A stretch of DNA of 37,065 nucleotides from positions 1 to 37,065 of the forward strand of contig NZ_JADEXE010000031.1 in the NCBI RefSeq assembly GCF_015207265.1, in the 5' to 3' direction. Below are positions 25,090 to 33,863 of this stretch, in pieces (within the stretch, counting starts at the first letter, position 1; every line of letters starts with the position of its first letter). Source of the DNA: Nodosilinea sp. LEGE 07298. GTDB lineage: Bacteria > Cyanobacteriota > Cyanobacteriia > Phormidesmidales > Phormidesmidaceae. Both the position numbers and the translations under genes were made by a program. The notes beneath the pieces were generated by a model. That model was given only the letters and a program-made list of their open reading frames with translations, searched no databases and was not told the origin of the DNA.

Positions 25090-26153
25090 TTGGCCAGGGT
25101 CGTCAGCACATCGTGCAGCAGATCTTGGTGCATGAGGGCGCGATCGACCCGCGATTTGATCTGTTCTGGCGTCAGTGGGTCGCCGTTGGCATAGACCTCC
25201 AGCCAGGTTTTGGTGATCTGCGCTGGGGTCTCTGGCCAGCGGTGAGCCCCGGCTTGGGGGCTAAGGTCAAAGCCCGGCAGGTCGAGGTCGGCCATCAGCT
25301 GGCTAACCTTGGGGTCGTAGCTGAGCCCAAAGCAGCGGCAGCCCTCAGCCGCTGCCATAATCAGAGCGTGCAGCCGCATGCCAATCGTCATGTCTACCCC
25401 GCGAAACAGCCCCTTGAGCTGGTGTGGATCGCTGAGCGTATAGATCTGGTTGGGGCCGGGCAGGCGAAGCTGAATGTACTCGGCAATGGGCATGTCTTTG
25501 ACCGGCTGAAACGGCACTAGCAGCAGGCAGGTGTGGGTAGCCTTTTGAAACGAAGCCAGAGCCTGAGTGAACTGGTCGAGGTGGCGCTCGGTTAGCCAGG
25601 GGTGCGGGCGCAGGGCTACAGCAACCCGGGGGGCAGGCAGCTCCCACAGCCCTTCTACAGGCGCTGATTCTAAGGCCCATACCGGGTCAGGGGCCTGCAT
25701 ACCCGGCACCTGCCACCGGGCTAACCAGGCTGCCGAACCATGATCGCGTACGCTGACAGCGTCGCAGCGACCCAGAGCGTAGCGGCCCAGCCCCTGGCTG
25801 AAAGGATGGTTAAGCGGGCCAATGCCCTGGCCCCAGGCAATGGTTTTTAGCCCCAGCCACTGGGCGATCGCCATTAGTCCACCATAGTAAATTGGGTTTT
25901 GCAGGCTAGTGGCATCTTGCAGCAGGCTACCGCCCCCCCAAATAAACACATCGGCCCCTCGCAATGCCTGAATGACTGGCCCTAGGGCCTTTCGGGGCAC
26001 TGCCTCAACTCCGTAGCGCTGAGCGGTTTCGGCCGGGTTGCCCGACAGTACCACCGGAGTTACTGTCGAGGGCAGCATTTGCAGCAGGGTGGCCAGCAGC
26101 GCTTCGTCGCCGCCGTTGCCCATGCCATAGTAGCCACACAAAACCGCTCGCAT
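25086..26153 (-). CDS. csaB: polysaccharide pyruvyl transferase CsaB
   Basis: A 355-residue GT-B-like transferase that adds ketal pyruvate from PEP to cell-wall polysaccharides. In Gram-positives this anchors SLH-domain proteins, and cyanobacteria with SLH porins carry homologues. CsaB hallmarks are visible: CGYYGMGNGGDEALLATLL at the start, FIWGGGSLLQDATS, AWGQGIGPL and the C-terminal GMRLHALIMAAAEGCRCFGLSYDPKV. Full length for the family. Convergent with gpx, sharing four bases at the stops. The PEP-synthase-like gene nearby could be functionally related through PEP, but that is speculation. Confidence 0.92.
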   Translation of the reverse strand: MRAVLCGYYGMGNGGDEALLATLLQMLPSTVTPVVLSGNPAETAQRYGVEAVPRKALGPVIQALRGADVFIWGGGSLLQDATSLQNPIYYGGLMAIAQWLGLKTIAWGQGIGPLNHPFSQGLGRYALGRCDAVSVRDHGSAAWLARWQVPGMQAPDPVWALESAPVEGLWELPAPRVAVALRPHPWLTERHLDQFTQALASFQKATHTCLLLVPFQPVKDMPIAEYIQLRLPGPNQIYTLSDPHQLKGLFRGVDMTIGMRLHALIMAAAEGCRCFGLSYDPKVSQLMADLDLPGFDLSPQAGAHRWPETPAQITKTWLEVYANGDPLTPEQIKSRVDRALMHQDLLHDVLTTLAN

Positions 26154-26246
26154 TCTCCACCTACCCCAGTTGACCCGTTAGGTAAACCGCTATACGCGAT
26201 ACACCGACCTCTCTACAATAGAGGCTGTTGTTACGCCCCGAACCCC

Positions 26247-26561
26247 ATGCATGCCCTCTCACTACCCACCTGGATGATCCATATTTCAAGCGTGCTGGAG
26301 TGGATGGCAGCCATGTGGTTTATCTGGCAGTTTGCCACAGTAACCCAGCGGCCCGTGTGGCGGTGGCTGGCGATCGGCATGTTTCCGGCCCTGGTCAGCG
26401 CCATGGCCGCCTGTACCTGGCACCTGTTTGACAATGCACCCAGCCTGGCCTGGCTGGTGACCCTACAGGCAGCACTGACCGTAGGGGGCAATGCTACCCT
26501 CTGCCTCGCCGCCTGGTGGATTTGGCGGCACGGGCAAGTTTCGGCAGAAAGCCCAGAGTGA
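26247..26561 (+). CDS. DUF2499 (Ycf49-like) small membrane protein
   Basis: A 104-residue membrane protein with about three hydrophobic segments. The family start SLPTWMIHISSVLEWMAAM is present, then WRWLAIGMFPALVSAMAACT and a third segment near 75-93. DUF2499 proteins are conserved in cyanobacteria and as plastid (Ycf49-like) proteins in algae and plants; function is unknown. ATG 26247 is preferred because upstream in-frame codons read the csaB promoter region. It is followed after 198 nt by DUF3593, a frequent neighbour, suggesting the two act together. Confidence 0.85.
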   Translation: MHALSLPTWMIHISSVLEWMAAMWFIWQFATVTQRPVWRWLAIGMFPALVSAMAACTWHLFDNAPSLAWLVTLQAALTVGGNATLCLAAWWIWRHGQVSAESPE

Positions 26562-26625
26562 AAACCCTAGTGCTCTGTCAACGGTTAAGTTTAGAGTGTG
26601 ACTGATCGTGGTGTGGCCTGTCTGC

Positions 26626-26653
26626 GGTGCATTGCTGCGCGAATGCACCCTAC
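26626..26653 (-). repeat. REP-like palindrome with GTAG head (copy 3)
   Basis: GGTGCATT (26626-26633), an 8-nt loop, AATGCACC (26642-26649), then CTAC (26650-26653). Same layout and orientation as the copies near 8.5 kb, with a different palindrome. Confidence 0.6.
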
Positions 26654-26669
26654 AAAACTAACTTCTTCG

Positions 26670-26734
26670 CATCCACCCATTCACTCATCCACCCATCCAC
26701 TCATTCACTCATCCACCCATCCATTCATTCACCC
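26670..26734 (+). repeat. 24-bp tandem repeat, about 2.3 copies
   Basis: ATTCACTCATCCACCCATCC plus CACTC/CATTC-type ends repeats at 26679-26702 and 26703-26726, followed by a partial unit, with one substitution between units. Composed of ATCC/ATTC-like quartets, it looks like a slippage-prone microsatellite in the leader of the DUF3593 gene. Confidence 0.75.
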
Positions 26735-26759
26735 TACGCTCATCACCCTACTCCACCCA

Positions 26760-27077
26760 ATGCTCGACAAAAACACCCTTTTCGCCATGTCCCTCTTCCC
26801 CTACCTGGGGTTTCTATGGTTTATGACCCGCACCAAGGAGACGCCTCGGCTGGCCCTGACCGGGTTTTACGCGCTGCTGATATTTGTGGCAGTAACCATT
26901 CCGGCAGGCATTTACGCCAAGGTAGGACTAGGCGAAGAGTTAGCTAATGTCGACTGGCTTCACGGCAGCGCAGAGGCGTTTTTAACGCTGTCGAATATTT
27001 TGGTAGTGCTGGGGTTTCGCCAGGCCGTGTTGCAGCATCAGGCAGGGCTAAAAGAGGTGGGGAAAGAAGGGCAATGA
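26760..27077 (+). CDS. DUF3593 small membrane protein
   Basis: A 105-residue protein with three hydrophobic segments: LFAMSLFPYLGFLWFM near the start, LTGFYALLIFVAVTIPAGIYA around 35-54, and AFLTLSNILVVLGFRQAV near the end. DUF3593 proteins are found in cyanobacteria and plastid-bearing eukaryotes and lack an assigned function. ATG 26760 is chosen; the open frame upstream is the tandem repeat translated as His/Pro/Ser-rich sequence, which is not protein-like. It forms a pair with DUF2499, with a REP-like element and microsatellite between them. Convergent with the TenA-like gene, 19 nt apart. Confidence 0.85.
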   Translation: MLDKNTLFAMSLFPYLGFLWFMTRTKETPRLALTGFYALLIFVAVTIPAGIYAKVGLGEELANVDWLHGSAEAFLTLSNILVVLGFRQAVLQHQAGLKEVGKEGQ

Positions 27078-27096
27078 GGACGGTGAGGATTTCTCC

Positions 27097-27738
27097 TCAG
27101 TCCCCCATCTCCTCGTCCCCTGAGGCAAAGGCCATTTGCCAGAAGGCGGCTTCGAGGTCGGCAACCCGCAGAAAGGCGGCCTCAGCCTGGGCCTCGACGC
27201 TGGAGTTGGCAGATGCAAGGGCGGCATCGGCCTGGGCCGCCAGTAGATTAACGTAGTCGGTAAAGCCGGGGTTGCCCCAGCGATCGGCAAACTCGGTGTA
27301 GGGCGCGGGCATGGGGCCGGGGAGTTGCCAGCCCTGGTTGTAGGCATACTCAATAGCCCATAGAGCGGTGGACTGCACAGCATAGGGGGCAATGGCCAAG
27401 CTAGCCATAAATTCGCGGTAGCGCTGACAGGTGGGCTGAGACGGAGTCGCGAGGTTGAGCGATCGCTCGGCAGCCTTGGCCTCAAACCATAGCAGCTCGT
27501 CTTTGAGGGCACCTAGGCCCGCCAGCAGCACATCAATGTGGTCATCCGGGGCTACCGCCAATACGCGACCCACCATACGGGTAAAGTCTTTGACAAACAA
27601 AAAATCTTGCACCAGCCAGGTGTTGAACTGGGTTGGCTGTAAGGTGCCGCTGTGGCAGCCGGTCAGGAAGGGATGAATAGTGGCCTTTTTCCAGGCAGCA
27701 GGGTAAGTTTGCAAAAGGGTTTGGCAGGTCAGAGACAT
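27097..27738 (-). CDS. TenA-like protein, Cys-less active site (TenA_E-like)
   Basis: A 213-residue helical protein of the heme-oxygenase-like TenA superfamily. Asp45 in TWLVQDFLFVKDF matches the TenA Asp44 position. Where classical TenA has the catalytic Cys (PCxxxY), this protein reads APYAVQSTALWAIEYAYNQG, without Cys. That matches the divergent TenA_E group, which hydrolyses formylaminopyrimidine or acts in salvage of damaged thiamine, though the substrate here is unproven. The second ATG (27738) is used because AAGGA lies 7 nt before it; the first ATG (27744) abuts that element. A classical TenA is encoded at 34.75 kb. Confidence 0.8.
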   Translation of the reverse strand: MSLTCQTLLQTYPAAWKKATIHPFLTGCHSGTLQPTQFNTWLVQDFLFVKDFTRMVGRVLAVAPDDHIDVLLAGLGALKDELLWFEAKAAERSLNLATPSQPTCQRYREFMASLAIAPYAVQSTALWAIEYAYNQGWQLPGPMPAPYTEFADRWGNPGFTDYVNLLAAQADAALASANSSVEAQAEAAFLRVADLEAAFWQMAFASGDEEMGD

Positions 27739-27780
27739 GAACATTTCCTTAGGGACGAGAGGGATGGTGTATTGCGTTTT

Positions 27781-27826
27781 AGGTATCAGGTGTGCGGTTT
27801 ACGGTTTGGCCTTATACCTGACACCT
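27781..27826. repeat. imperfect inverted repeat, 11 of 13 matched
   Basis: AGGTATCAGGTGT (27781-27793) and ATACCTGACACCT (27814-27826) are inverted with two mismatches around a 20-nt centre. It lies between the start of the TenA-like gene and the end of lptC, both minus-strand, and could end lptC transcripts. Confidence 0.5.
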
Positions 27827-27845
27827 TGGACCCAATACCTACCCC

Positions 27846-28997
27846 CTAATTCGGCACAATTTCCGTAACAACGCGGCCGCCGTCGACCACTACGGTTTCG
27901 TCGTCGAGGCGGCCCACGGCGCGGGAGCCACTGAGGTTAATGGCGGGGTCGGCCTGGCGATAGTTGACCTGGCCTTCGGCTACTACAGTTTCGGTTTCAA
28001 CGTTCCAGTTGAGGCGATCGCTGGTCATGCGGGTCTGGTTGGTTTCGCCGACCGCCACCACATCCTGGGAGAGCATAATCTGCTGTTCAGCCAGGTTCAT
28101 CTGGCCCTGGCGGGCTGTAACCCTAATTTTGTTTTCAGGGTGAACCAACGTCAGAGGCTGGTTGACGGCCACCTGCTCTTCGTCCACCTGCCAATCGAGG
28201 GCTTCGCTGGTCATGTTGAGCGGTAGCTCTAGCATTTGCATGGCCACCTGCCCCCGCAGAGCAACCAGTTGATCGGCCAAGTCTAAGGACCCGCGCTGGC
28301 CAACAACGATATCGGTAATGGCATTTTGCTTAAACTGCTCTACCCGCAAGGGCTGCGCGCTCTCAACGCGTTCGTCCTCCCAAAACCAGGTCAGCTCCTG
28401 TGCCTGGAGCTTGAGCCACGGGTCGGTCTGCGGATCGGCCACCACAGTGCTGGCAACCACATTACCCTCAAGCTCCATACGATTCTCGCGGTTAAACACC
28501 CGCGCTTCGTCGGCCGCTGCCCGCAGCTGCGGGTGAGTACCAGTAATTTGATCACGCATGATCAGCACGTCGTCCTGGGGTCGCCACTCCATTTCGCTGC
28601 CCCGCAAAATAGAGCCATTCTTAACGCCTGTGGCGACGATATTGCCCCGCAGCAAAATAACGCTGCCGTTTTCCCGCACTTCGCCTGTGTCAGCGACGAC
28701 TTTGTAGATTACCTCGCCATCCTGGAAAAGATCGCCATCGGGCCGGGTAATAAAAGCCACCTGTTGGTCGGTGCTATAGGTGACCTCGTCGCCCTTGACC
28801 CGCCACAACATCTGCCCATCGTCGTCGGGCTGCTCAAGGGTAACATCGCGCAGGGTGAGGCCGGGCTCTGGTTCGGTTGCCGAGGGGTCATCGGCCCCTC
28901 GGTTGAGACCTGGCCCTGGGCCGAGTAGGCTGTATAGCCCGATCGCCAAAGCCGCGATCGCAGCTCCCCCCATCGTTAACTGCCGCCATTTTGCCAT
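27846..28997 (-). CDS. lptC: LPS export protein LptC (cyanobacterial long form)
   Basis: A 383-residue bitopic protein. One N-terminal membrane helix (MGGAAIAALAIGLYSLLGP, about 9-27) precedes a periplasmic beta-jellyroll-type domain rich in alternating strands. Its ladder-like phrases (EMEWRPQDDVLIMRDQITG, RMELEGNVVAS, DRLNWNVETETVVAEGQV) are typical of LptC/OstA proteins. LptC links the LptB2FG transporter to the LptA bridge for lipopolysaccharide transport. It is roughly twice the length of E. coli LptC (191 aa), as usual in cyanobacteria. The start follows the labA stop by 14 nt, so the two are probably in one operon with metG. Confidence 0.88.
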   Translation of the reverse strand: MAKWRQLTMGGAAIAALAIGLYSLLGPGPGLNRGADDPSATEPEPGLTLRDVTLEQPDDDGQMLWRVKGDEVTYSTDQQVAFITRPDGDLFQDGEVIYKVVADTGEVRENGSVILLRGNIVATGVKNGSILRGSEMEWRPQDDVLIMRDQITGTHPQLRAAADEARVFNRENRMELEGNVVASTVVADPQTDPWLKLQAQELTWFWEDERVESAQPLRVEQFKQNAITDIVVGQRGSLDLADQLVALRGQVAMQMLELPLNMTSEALDWQVDEEQVAVNQPLTLVHPENKIRVTARQGQMNLAEQQIMLSQDVVAVGETNQTRMTSDRLNWNVETETVVAEGQVNYRQADPAINLSGSRAVGRLDDETVVVDGGRVVTEIVPN

Positions 28998-29011
28998 GGG
29001 TCGCCTAAAAG

Positions 29012-29665
29012 TTATTCGCCAATTACCACGCCGTCTTCAGGCGGATTGTCGGCAGTGGCTAGGTTAGACAGCGGCCGGTAAGTGTAGTTATGGGTAGGAG
29101 AATTGCGGGGCAGCTTTCTAATGTCGTCTTTGACGCCTTCGAGGTCGATATAGCGATCGGCCACGTTGATCAGGCTGTCGCTGGTCATCGATCGCAGGCT
29201 GACCACCTCAACCCGCGCCCCCCGGTAGCTGGCGGCATCGGCGGCATAGGCCAAATCACCATCACCGCTAACCAGTACGGCGGTGTCGTAGTAATCGACC
29301 AAAGCAACCAAATCTACGGCAATCTCGACATCGAGATTGGCTTTCTTAGATCCGTCGGGTAGCTGCACCAGGTCTTTGGCGATGACCCGGTAGCCGTTGC
29401 GCCGCATCCACAGCAAAAAGCCCTGCTGCTTTTCGTTAGTGCGATCTACCCCGGTGTAGAAAAACGACCGAAACAGGCGCGACCCAGCGGTAAGCTTGCA
29501 CAGCAGCTTGGTGTAGTCGATCTCTATACCTAGCTGCAGCGCCGCATAGAACAGATTGGAGCCATCAATAAAAATGGCTACTCGCCCCCGATTGTCGAGC
29601 ACCTGCTCAGGGGTGAATATGGCATCGTCGCTCAATAAGGAATGGCTGTGATGTGTATCTAACAT
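29012..29665 (-). CDS. NYN-domain protein of the LabA/DUF88 family
   Basis: A 217-residue protein with a PIN-like NYN nuclease domain. Acidic sites are visible: FIDGSNLFYA (about 32-41), KKANLDVEIAVDLVALVDYYD and VLVSGDGDLAYAADAA. The founding cyanobacterial member, LabA of Synechococcus elongatus, affects circadian feedback of transcription; most homologues are presumed RNases. It lies between metG (74 nt upstream) and lptC (14 nt downstream) on the same strand. Whether it is a true LabA orthologue or another paralogue cannot be told, so no symbol is given. Confidence 0.88.
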   Translation of the reverse strand: MLDTHHSHSLLSDDAIFTPEQVLDNRGRVAIFIDGSNLFYAALQLGIEIDYTKLLCKLTAGSRLFRSFFYTGVDRTNEKQQGFLLWMRRNGYRVIAKDLVQLPDGSKKANLDVEIAVDLVALVDYYDTAVLVSGDGDLAYAADAASYRGARVEVVSLRSMTSDSLINVADRYIDLEGVKDDIRKLPRNSPTHNYTYRPLSNLATADNPPEDGVVIGE

Positions 29666-29739
29666 GAGTTTTTTATGGTTTTTAAATTGAATTTGCGGAA
29701 TTTAAAAGCGAAAGCAAAAAGCGCTGGGGTAGTTTTTTA

Positions 29740-31347
29740 TCAAGGGCTGGCTGCCGTTTCGGGCAGCTCTAGCCGCTGAAATACGGGAGCGGCTTCTCCC
29801 AAGGGTTGACCTGGGGGCAGGTACCCCCAGGCGGCGTGGTCAGCGTAGCCGATCGCTTGACCAAGAGCTTTGTCATTAAAATCAACGGCAAAGCCCAGCT
29901 GGGTATAAATCTGGTTGCTAATGTCAGGAATAATCGGCGATAGCAGATAGGCGGCCTGACGTACCGACTCCAGTACAGCGTATAAGACGACTTCAGTCTC
30001 GGCCTGTTTGCCCTGTTTATAGAGGCTCCAGGGAGCTTGCTCATCCAGGAACTTGTTGCTGGCCTGCACCAGGACCAGGGTGGCCGTGCAGGCTTGGCTA
30101 AAGGCTAGATGGGTGTAGGCTTTATCGATTGTATTGGGGAGGGCGGAGCCGATCGCCCGCAGAGAGTGGTCAGCGGCGATCGCATGCGGATCGACATCGG
30201 GCACCTTGCCGTCGCAGTAGCGGGCCGCCATTTTGAGGGTGCGGTTGAGCAGATTGCCCAAATCATTGGCCAAATCGGCGTTGAGCACGTTGATAAAGCG
30301 AGTTTCGTTAAAATCGCCGTCTTTGCCAAACTCAATTTCGCGCAGGAAGTAATAGCGCACGGCATCGGCACCATAGGTCTTAACCAGCGCCACCGGATCT
30401 AGGGTATTGCCCTGGCTTTTGCCCATTTTTTGGCCATCTTTCGTCAAAAAGCCGTGGCCGTACACCCGCTCTGGTAGCGGCAGCCCCGCCGACATCAGCA
30501 TGGCTGGCCAGTACACGGCGTGAAAGCGCAAAATATCTTTGCCAATCAGATGGGTATTGATCGGCCACCAGTCGTTAAGGGCTTTTTCCAAACTGGGCGG
30601 TTCGCTGGGGTCTTGCAGGGCGGTGATGTAGCCCAAAAGCGCATCAAACCACACATAGAGCGTATGGCCAGGGTCGGTAGGCACCGGAAACCCCCAGTCG
30701 AGGTTGATGCGCGAAATTGAAAAATCTTGCAGCCCCCGCTTCACAAAGCTCAGCACTTCGTTGCGGCGCGACTCGGGCTGAATGAAATCGGGGCGATCGG
30801 CGTAGAGCTGCTCTAGCTGAGCTTGATAGTTAGACAGCTTAAAGAAATAGTTCGACTCGTCGCGCCACTCAACGGCTTTGTTGGTGTGGATGGGGCAGTG
30901 CTGGTTGGGCAGCAGGTCGCGCTCTTCTTTAAATTCTTCGCAGGAGACACAGTACCAGCCCTGCTGCTGGCCCTTGTAAATATCGCCGCGATCCCACACG
31001 CGCTGAAAAAATTCGTTGACGATGACATTGTGGCGGGGGGAAGTGGTGCGAATGAAGCGATCGCAGTCAATATTGAGCAGCGTCCACAGCCGCTCAAACC
31101 CAGCCACAAACTCATCGCAGTGTGCCTGGGGCGAAACGCCCCGTTCTTCGGCGGTGCGCTGAATCTTTTGGCCGTGCTCGTCAGTGCCCGTAATCATCAG
31201 CACCGGATGCCCCATCAGCCGGTAAAACCGAGCTACGACATCAGCCGCAATAGTCGTGTAGGCACTGCCAATGTGGGGCAGGCCGTTGACGTAATAGAGC
31301 GGTGTCGTAATGGCAAAGGGCGGTTTATCGGCAGGGGTAAAAGTCAT
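29740..31347 (-). CDS. metG: methionyl-tRNA synthetase
   Basis: A 535-residue class I synthetase. The HIGH-type motif is PHIGSAY (24-30), and the KMSKS-type loop is DGQKMGKSQGNTLDP, with Gly in place of the first Ser. A Cys-rich knuckle (WYCVSCEEF, then CPIHTNK) sits in the connective domain. The anticodon-binding domain follows, and the C-terminal EMAP/dimerisation domain of some MetRS is absent, consistent with the short form. It charges initiator and elongator tRNA-Met. It leads the metG-labA-lptC group. Confidence 0.97.
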   Translation of the reverse strand: MTFTPADKPPFAITTPLYYVNGLPHIGSAYTTIAADVVARFYRLMGHPVLMITGTDEHGQKIQRTAEERGVSPQAHCDEFVAGFERLWTLLNIDCDRFIRTTSPRHNVIVNEFFQRVWDRGDIYKGQQQGWYCVSCEEFKEERDLLPNQHCPIHTNKAVEWRDESNYFFKLSNYQAQLEQLYADRPDFIQPESRRNEVLSFVKRGLQDFSISRINLDWGFPVPTDPGHTLYVWFDALLGYITALQDPSEPPSLEKALNDWWPINTHLIGKDILRFHAVYWPAMLMSAGLPLPERVYGHGFLTKDGQKMGKSQGNTLDPVALVKTYGADAVRYYFLREIEFGKDGDFNETRFINVLNADLANDLGNLLNRTLKMAARYCDGKVPDVDPHAIAADHSLRAIGSALPNTIDKAYTHLAFSQACTATLVLVQASNKFLDEQAPWSLYKQGKQAETEVVLYAVLESVRQAAYLLSPIIPDISNQIYTQLGFAVDFNDKALGQAIGYADHAAWGYLPPGQPLGEAAPVFQRLELPETAASP

Positions 31348-31616
31348 ACAACCAACGGGAACACTTGCCTGCTAAAAGGCTGAATCAACAACGGCAACCA
31401 TCGGCCCAATAGCCACTAGAACTAAGCTCTAGGGCAAAACCCGACAGATAACCAGGATAGCAGTGTCAGCTAAAAGCTGACCTTTGACACCTGCATGAAC
31501 CAAATGCCAACCCGCATCCTAGCCTGCTGTGTTAAAGTTCCCTGAATAAAACCCAGAAGATTTAAGCATCTGGCGGAGTAAAACAATCATTATCAAACGG
31601 CTGCTGTAAAGCAAAC

Positions 31617-32228
31617 TCATTCGTCGTCGAGCAGGCCCACTCGGCCCGGTGGCCAAAATCGCACCACGGCTTTACCGATGATATTTTCCTGAGGTACAAA
31701 CCCCCAGGCGTGGCTGTCGTAGCTGCTGTTGCGGTTATCACCCAGCACTAGGTAAGACGCGTCGGCCACTTCCTCGGGTCCCCACTGGTAGTCGGGTGGA
31801 GCTTTGATGTAGGGCTCGCTCAGCACCTCGCCATTGCGAATCACCTCACCATCGCGCACCTCGACCACATCCCCCGGTAGGCCAACAATACGTTTGATAA
31901 AGGCATCTCGCCGCTTGCCTGGAGGGGTGAGACTTTCGGGCGGCCAAAACACCACGATATCCCCATGTTCAGGGGGGTTAAGGTGGTAGCTAATTTTTTC
32001 GATTACTAGGCGATCGTTTATTTGCAGCGTAGGCTCCATCGACCCAGAGGGAATGTAGCGCGCCTCTGCCACAAAGTGCCGAATCCCCAACGCCAACACC
32101 ACGCTTAGCCCAATAGTTTGCAGCCCCTCCACCCAGGGGTTGGGCTGCGATACCTGCTTTTGTCGCCCTGGACCTTGATCTAGGGCAGGTTCGGGCGGCA
32201 GCGAAGATTTATCAGACTGATCGGTCAC
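31617..32228 (-). CDS. lepB: type I signal peptidase
   Basis: A 203-residue membrane-anchored serine protease that removes signal peptides from exported and lumenal proteins. One membrane segment (LQTIGLSVVLALGIRHFV, about 36-53) is followed by the catalytic Ser63 in SGSMEPTL, the general-base Lys112 in RRDAFIKRIVGLPGD, and box E GDNRNSSYDSHAWGFV. The start is GTG with GGGGAC about eight bases upstream. The short length and single anchor are typical of cyanobacterial LepB. It is on the same strand as cysK (184 nt upstream) and metG (269 nt downstream). Confidence 0.95.
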   Translation of the reverse strand: MTDQSDKSSLPPEPALDQGPGRQKQVSQPNPWVEGLQTIGLSVVLALGIRHFVAEARYIPSGSMEPTLQINDRLVIEKISYHLNPPEHGDIVVFWPPESLTPPGKRRDAFIKRIVGLPGDVVEVRDGEVIRNGEVLSEPYIKAPPDYQWGPEEVADASYLVLGDNRNSSYDSHAWGFVPQENIIGKAVVRFWPPGRVGLLDDE

Positions 32229-32412
32229 AGGTGTGTCCCCGAAAATTTATAGAGCAGGGTAGGCTCGGGTAGCGCTGAGGCGTATTTACACCACAGACGT
32301 TTCCCTTTGATCTGTCCTAGTGTAGTCGATCTGCTTTGCAACCAACTGCCCTGTAGGATAGGGGTTATCGCAATTACAGACGGTCACCTGAGACGATGCA
32401 TCGGGGATAGAT

Positions 32413-33432
32413 CTAGGCGGCGGGCGAAGCAATTCCTGCGGAAATTGCAGGGGCCAGATCTTCAGACCACAGCCCTTTGTCTTCGAGCCAGGAGCGGCTG
32501 TAAATGCGTGACTGGTAGCGCGAGCCGCCGTCACACAGCACCGTAACAATTTTGTGGCCGGGGCCGAGCTGTTTGGCCAGCTTAACCGCCGCTGCTACGT
32601 TAATACCTACTGAGCCACCCATAAATAGCCCGTCTTTATAGAGCAGTTGATAGATGGTGTGCAGCGCCTCAGCATCTTCAACTTGAATGGCATCGTCAAT
32701 GGGCACGCCTTCCATATTGGCAGTAATGCGGCTGTTGCCAATGCCCTCGGTAATCGAACTGCCCTGGATGTTGATTTCGCCAGTTTTGATATAGCTGTAG
32801 AGCCCGCTGCCCATGGGGTCAGCCACGACGCAGCGAATTTGGGAATTTTTCTCTTTGAGAAATAAGGCCGCGCCCGCGTAGGTGCCGCCGGTGCCGGTAG
32901 CGGCGACCCAGCCATCAACGGTGCCCTCGGTCTGCGCCCAGATTTCGGGGCCGGTGGTTTCGTAATGGGCCAGGCGGTTGGCTAAGTTGTCGAACTGGTT
33001 GGCCCAGATGGCATTGTCGAGTTCTTCGGCCAGGCGACCCGAGACCTTGACGTAGTTGTTGGGGTCGCGATACGGCACGGCAGGCACCGGGCGGACCTCG
33101 GCCCCCAGGGTGCGCAACAGGTCAATCTTTTCCTGGGACTGGGTATCGGGAATGACAATTAAACAGCGGTAACCCTTGGCGTTGCAGATATGGGCCAGAC
33201 CAATGCCGGTGTTGCCTGCGGTGCCTTCGACCACGGTGCCGCCGGGCTTGAGCAAGCCTTTTTCTTCGGCGTCTTTAATGATGTAGAGGGCGGCACGATC
33301 TTTGACCGACCCGCCGGGGTTGAGAAATTCTGCTTTACCCAAAATGTCGCAGCCGGTCGCTTCGCTGACGCTGGGGAGGCGAATTAAGGGGGTGTTGCCT
33401 ACCGTGGCGACAAAACCGTTTTTGATGTCCAT
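32413..33432 (-). CDS. cysK: cysteine synthase (O-acetylserine sulfhydrylase)
   Basis: A 339-residue PLP enzyme that makes cysteine from O-acetylserine and sulfide. The internal aldimine Lys is in LNPGGSVKDRAALY, the substrate loop is EGTAGNTGIGLAH, and the PLP phosphate loop is ATGTGGTYAG. ATG 33432 (MDIKNGFVATVGNTPLIRLP) matches the family start; an in-frame ATG at 33486 would add 18 basic residues and is judged less likely. The C-terminal stretch (CDGGSRYQSRIYS and the tail to residue 339) suits the longer A-type. CysK and CysM-like paralogues are hard to separate by eye. Confidence 0.93.
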   Translation of the reverse strand: MDIKNGFVATVGNTPLIRLPSVSEATGCDILGKAEFLNPGGSVKDRAALYIIKDAEEKGLLKPGGTVVEGTAGNTGIGLAHICNAKGYRCLIVIPDTQSQEKIDLLRTLGAEVRPVPAVPYRDPNNYVKVSGRLAEELDNAIWANQFDNLANRLAHYETTGPEIWAQTEGTVDGWVAATGTGGTYAGAALFLKEKNSQIRCVVADPMGSGLYSYIKTGEINIQGSSITEGIGNSRITANMEGVPIDDAIQVEDAEALHTIYQLLYKDGLFMGGSVGINVAAAVKLAKQLGPGHKIVTVLCDGGSRYQSRIYSRSWLEDKGLWSEDLAPAISAGIASPAA

Positions 33433-33863
33433 ATGCTTCGTAACCGTTGACAACAGACTGCTGCGCCGGGGCTGACGCTGACCCATGTTCTAGCGCAGGT
33501 CGCCTCTTCATCCTACGGTGAAACGGCGGGCTTCTCGGCTAGAATCGGGGTGCTTTCTACAGTTTTGGATCGCTTTTGAGGATGTTGCTGAGGGGCGATA
33601 GTCTAAGGGGAGGCATTGGGGGCGATTCTCATCCTGAGACACTTCGTCAACGCCCGTTGGTGATCTACCCATCTCTAATCGGTGCCAGTCATCGCTAGCA
33701 ACCCAACTTCCTTGTTCTAAGCACCGATCTAAAGGACTGTAACTCCTGGCTTTCTTTAGTTTGACAGCGAGAAAAGCAGCTAGCATCTGTCATCAGAACA
33801 TGATCTCGGCCTCAGCCCAAACCCTGCTGCTGCTATTAGCCCCTTGTTTCGCCTCTAGCTCCA
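33433..33863. other. intergenic region between divergent cysK and cbbY
   Basis: About 430 bases. A 92-codon frame on the minus strand (33786-33508) has no family resemblance, odd composition and no ribosome site. I see no repeat or RNA fold of note. Confidence 0.5.

Noticed and set aside
33508-33786. 92-codon minus-strand frame between cysK and cbbY
   Set aside because: Irregular composition, no domain resemblance and no Shine-Dalgarno.
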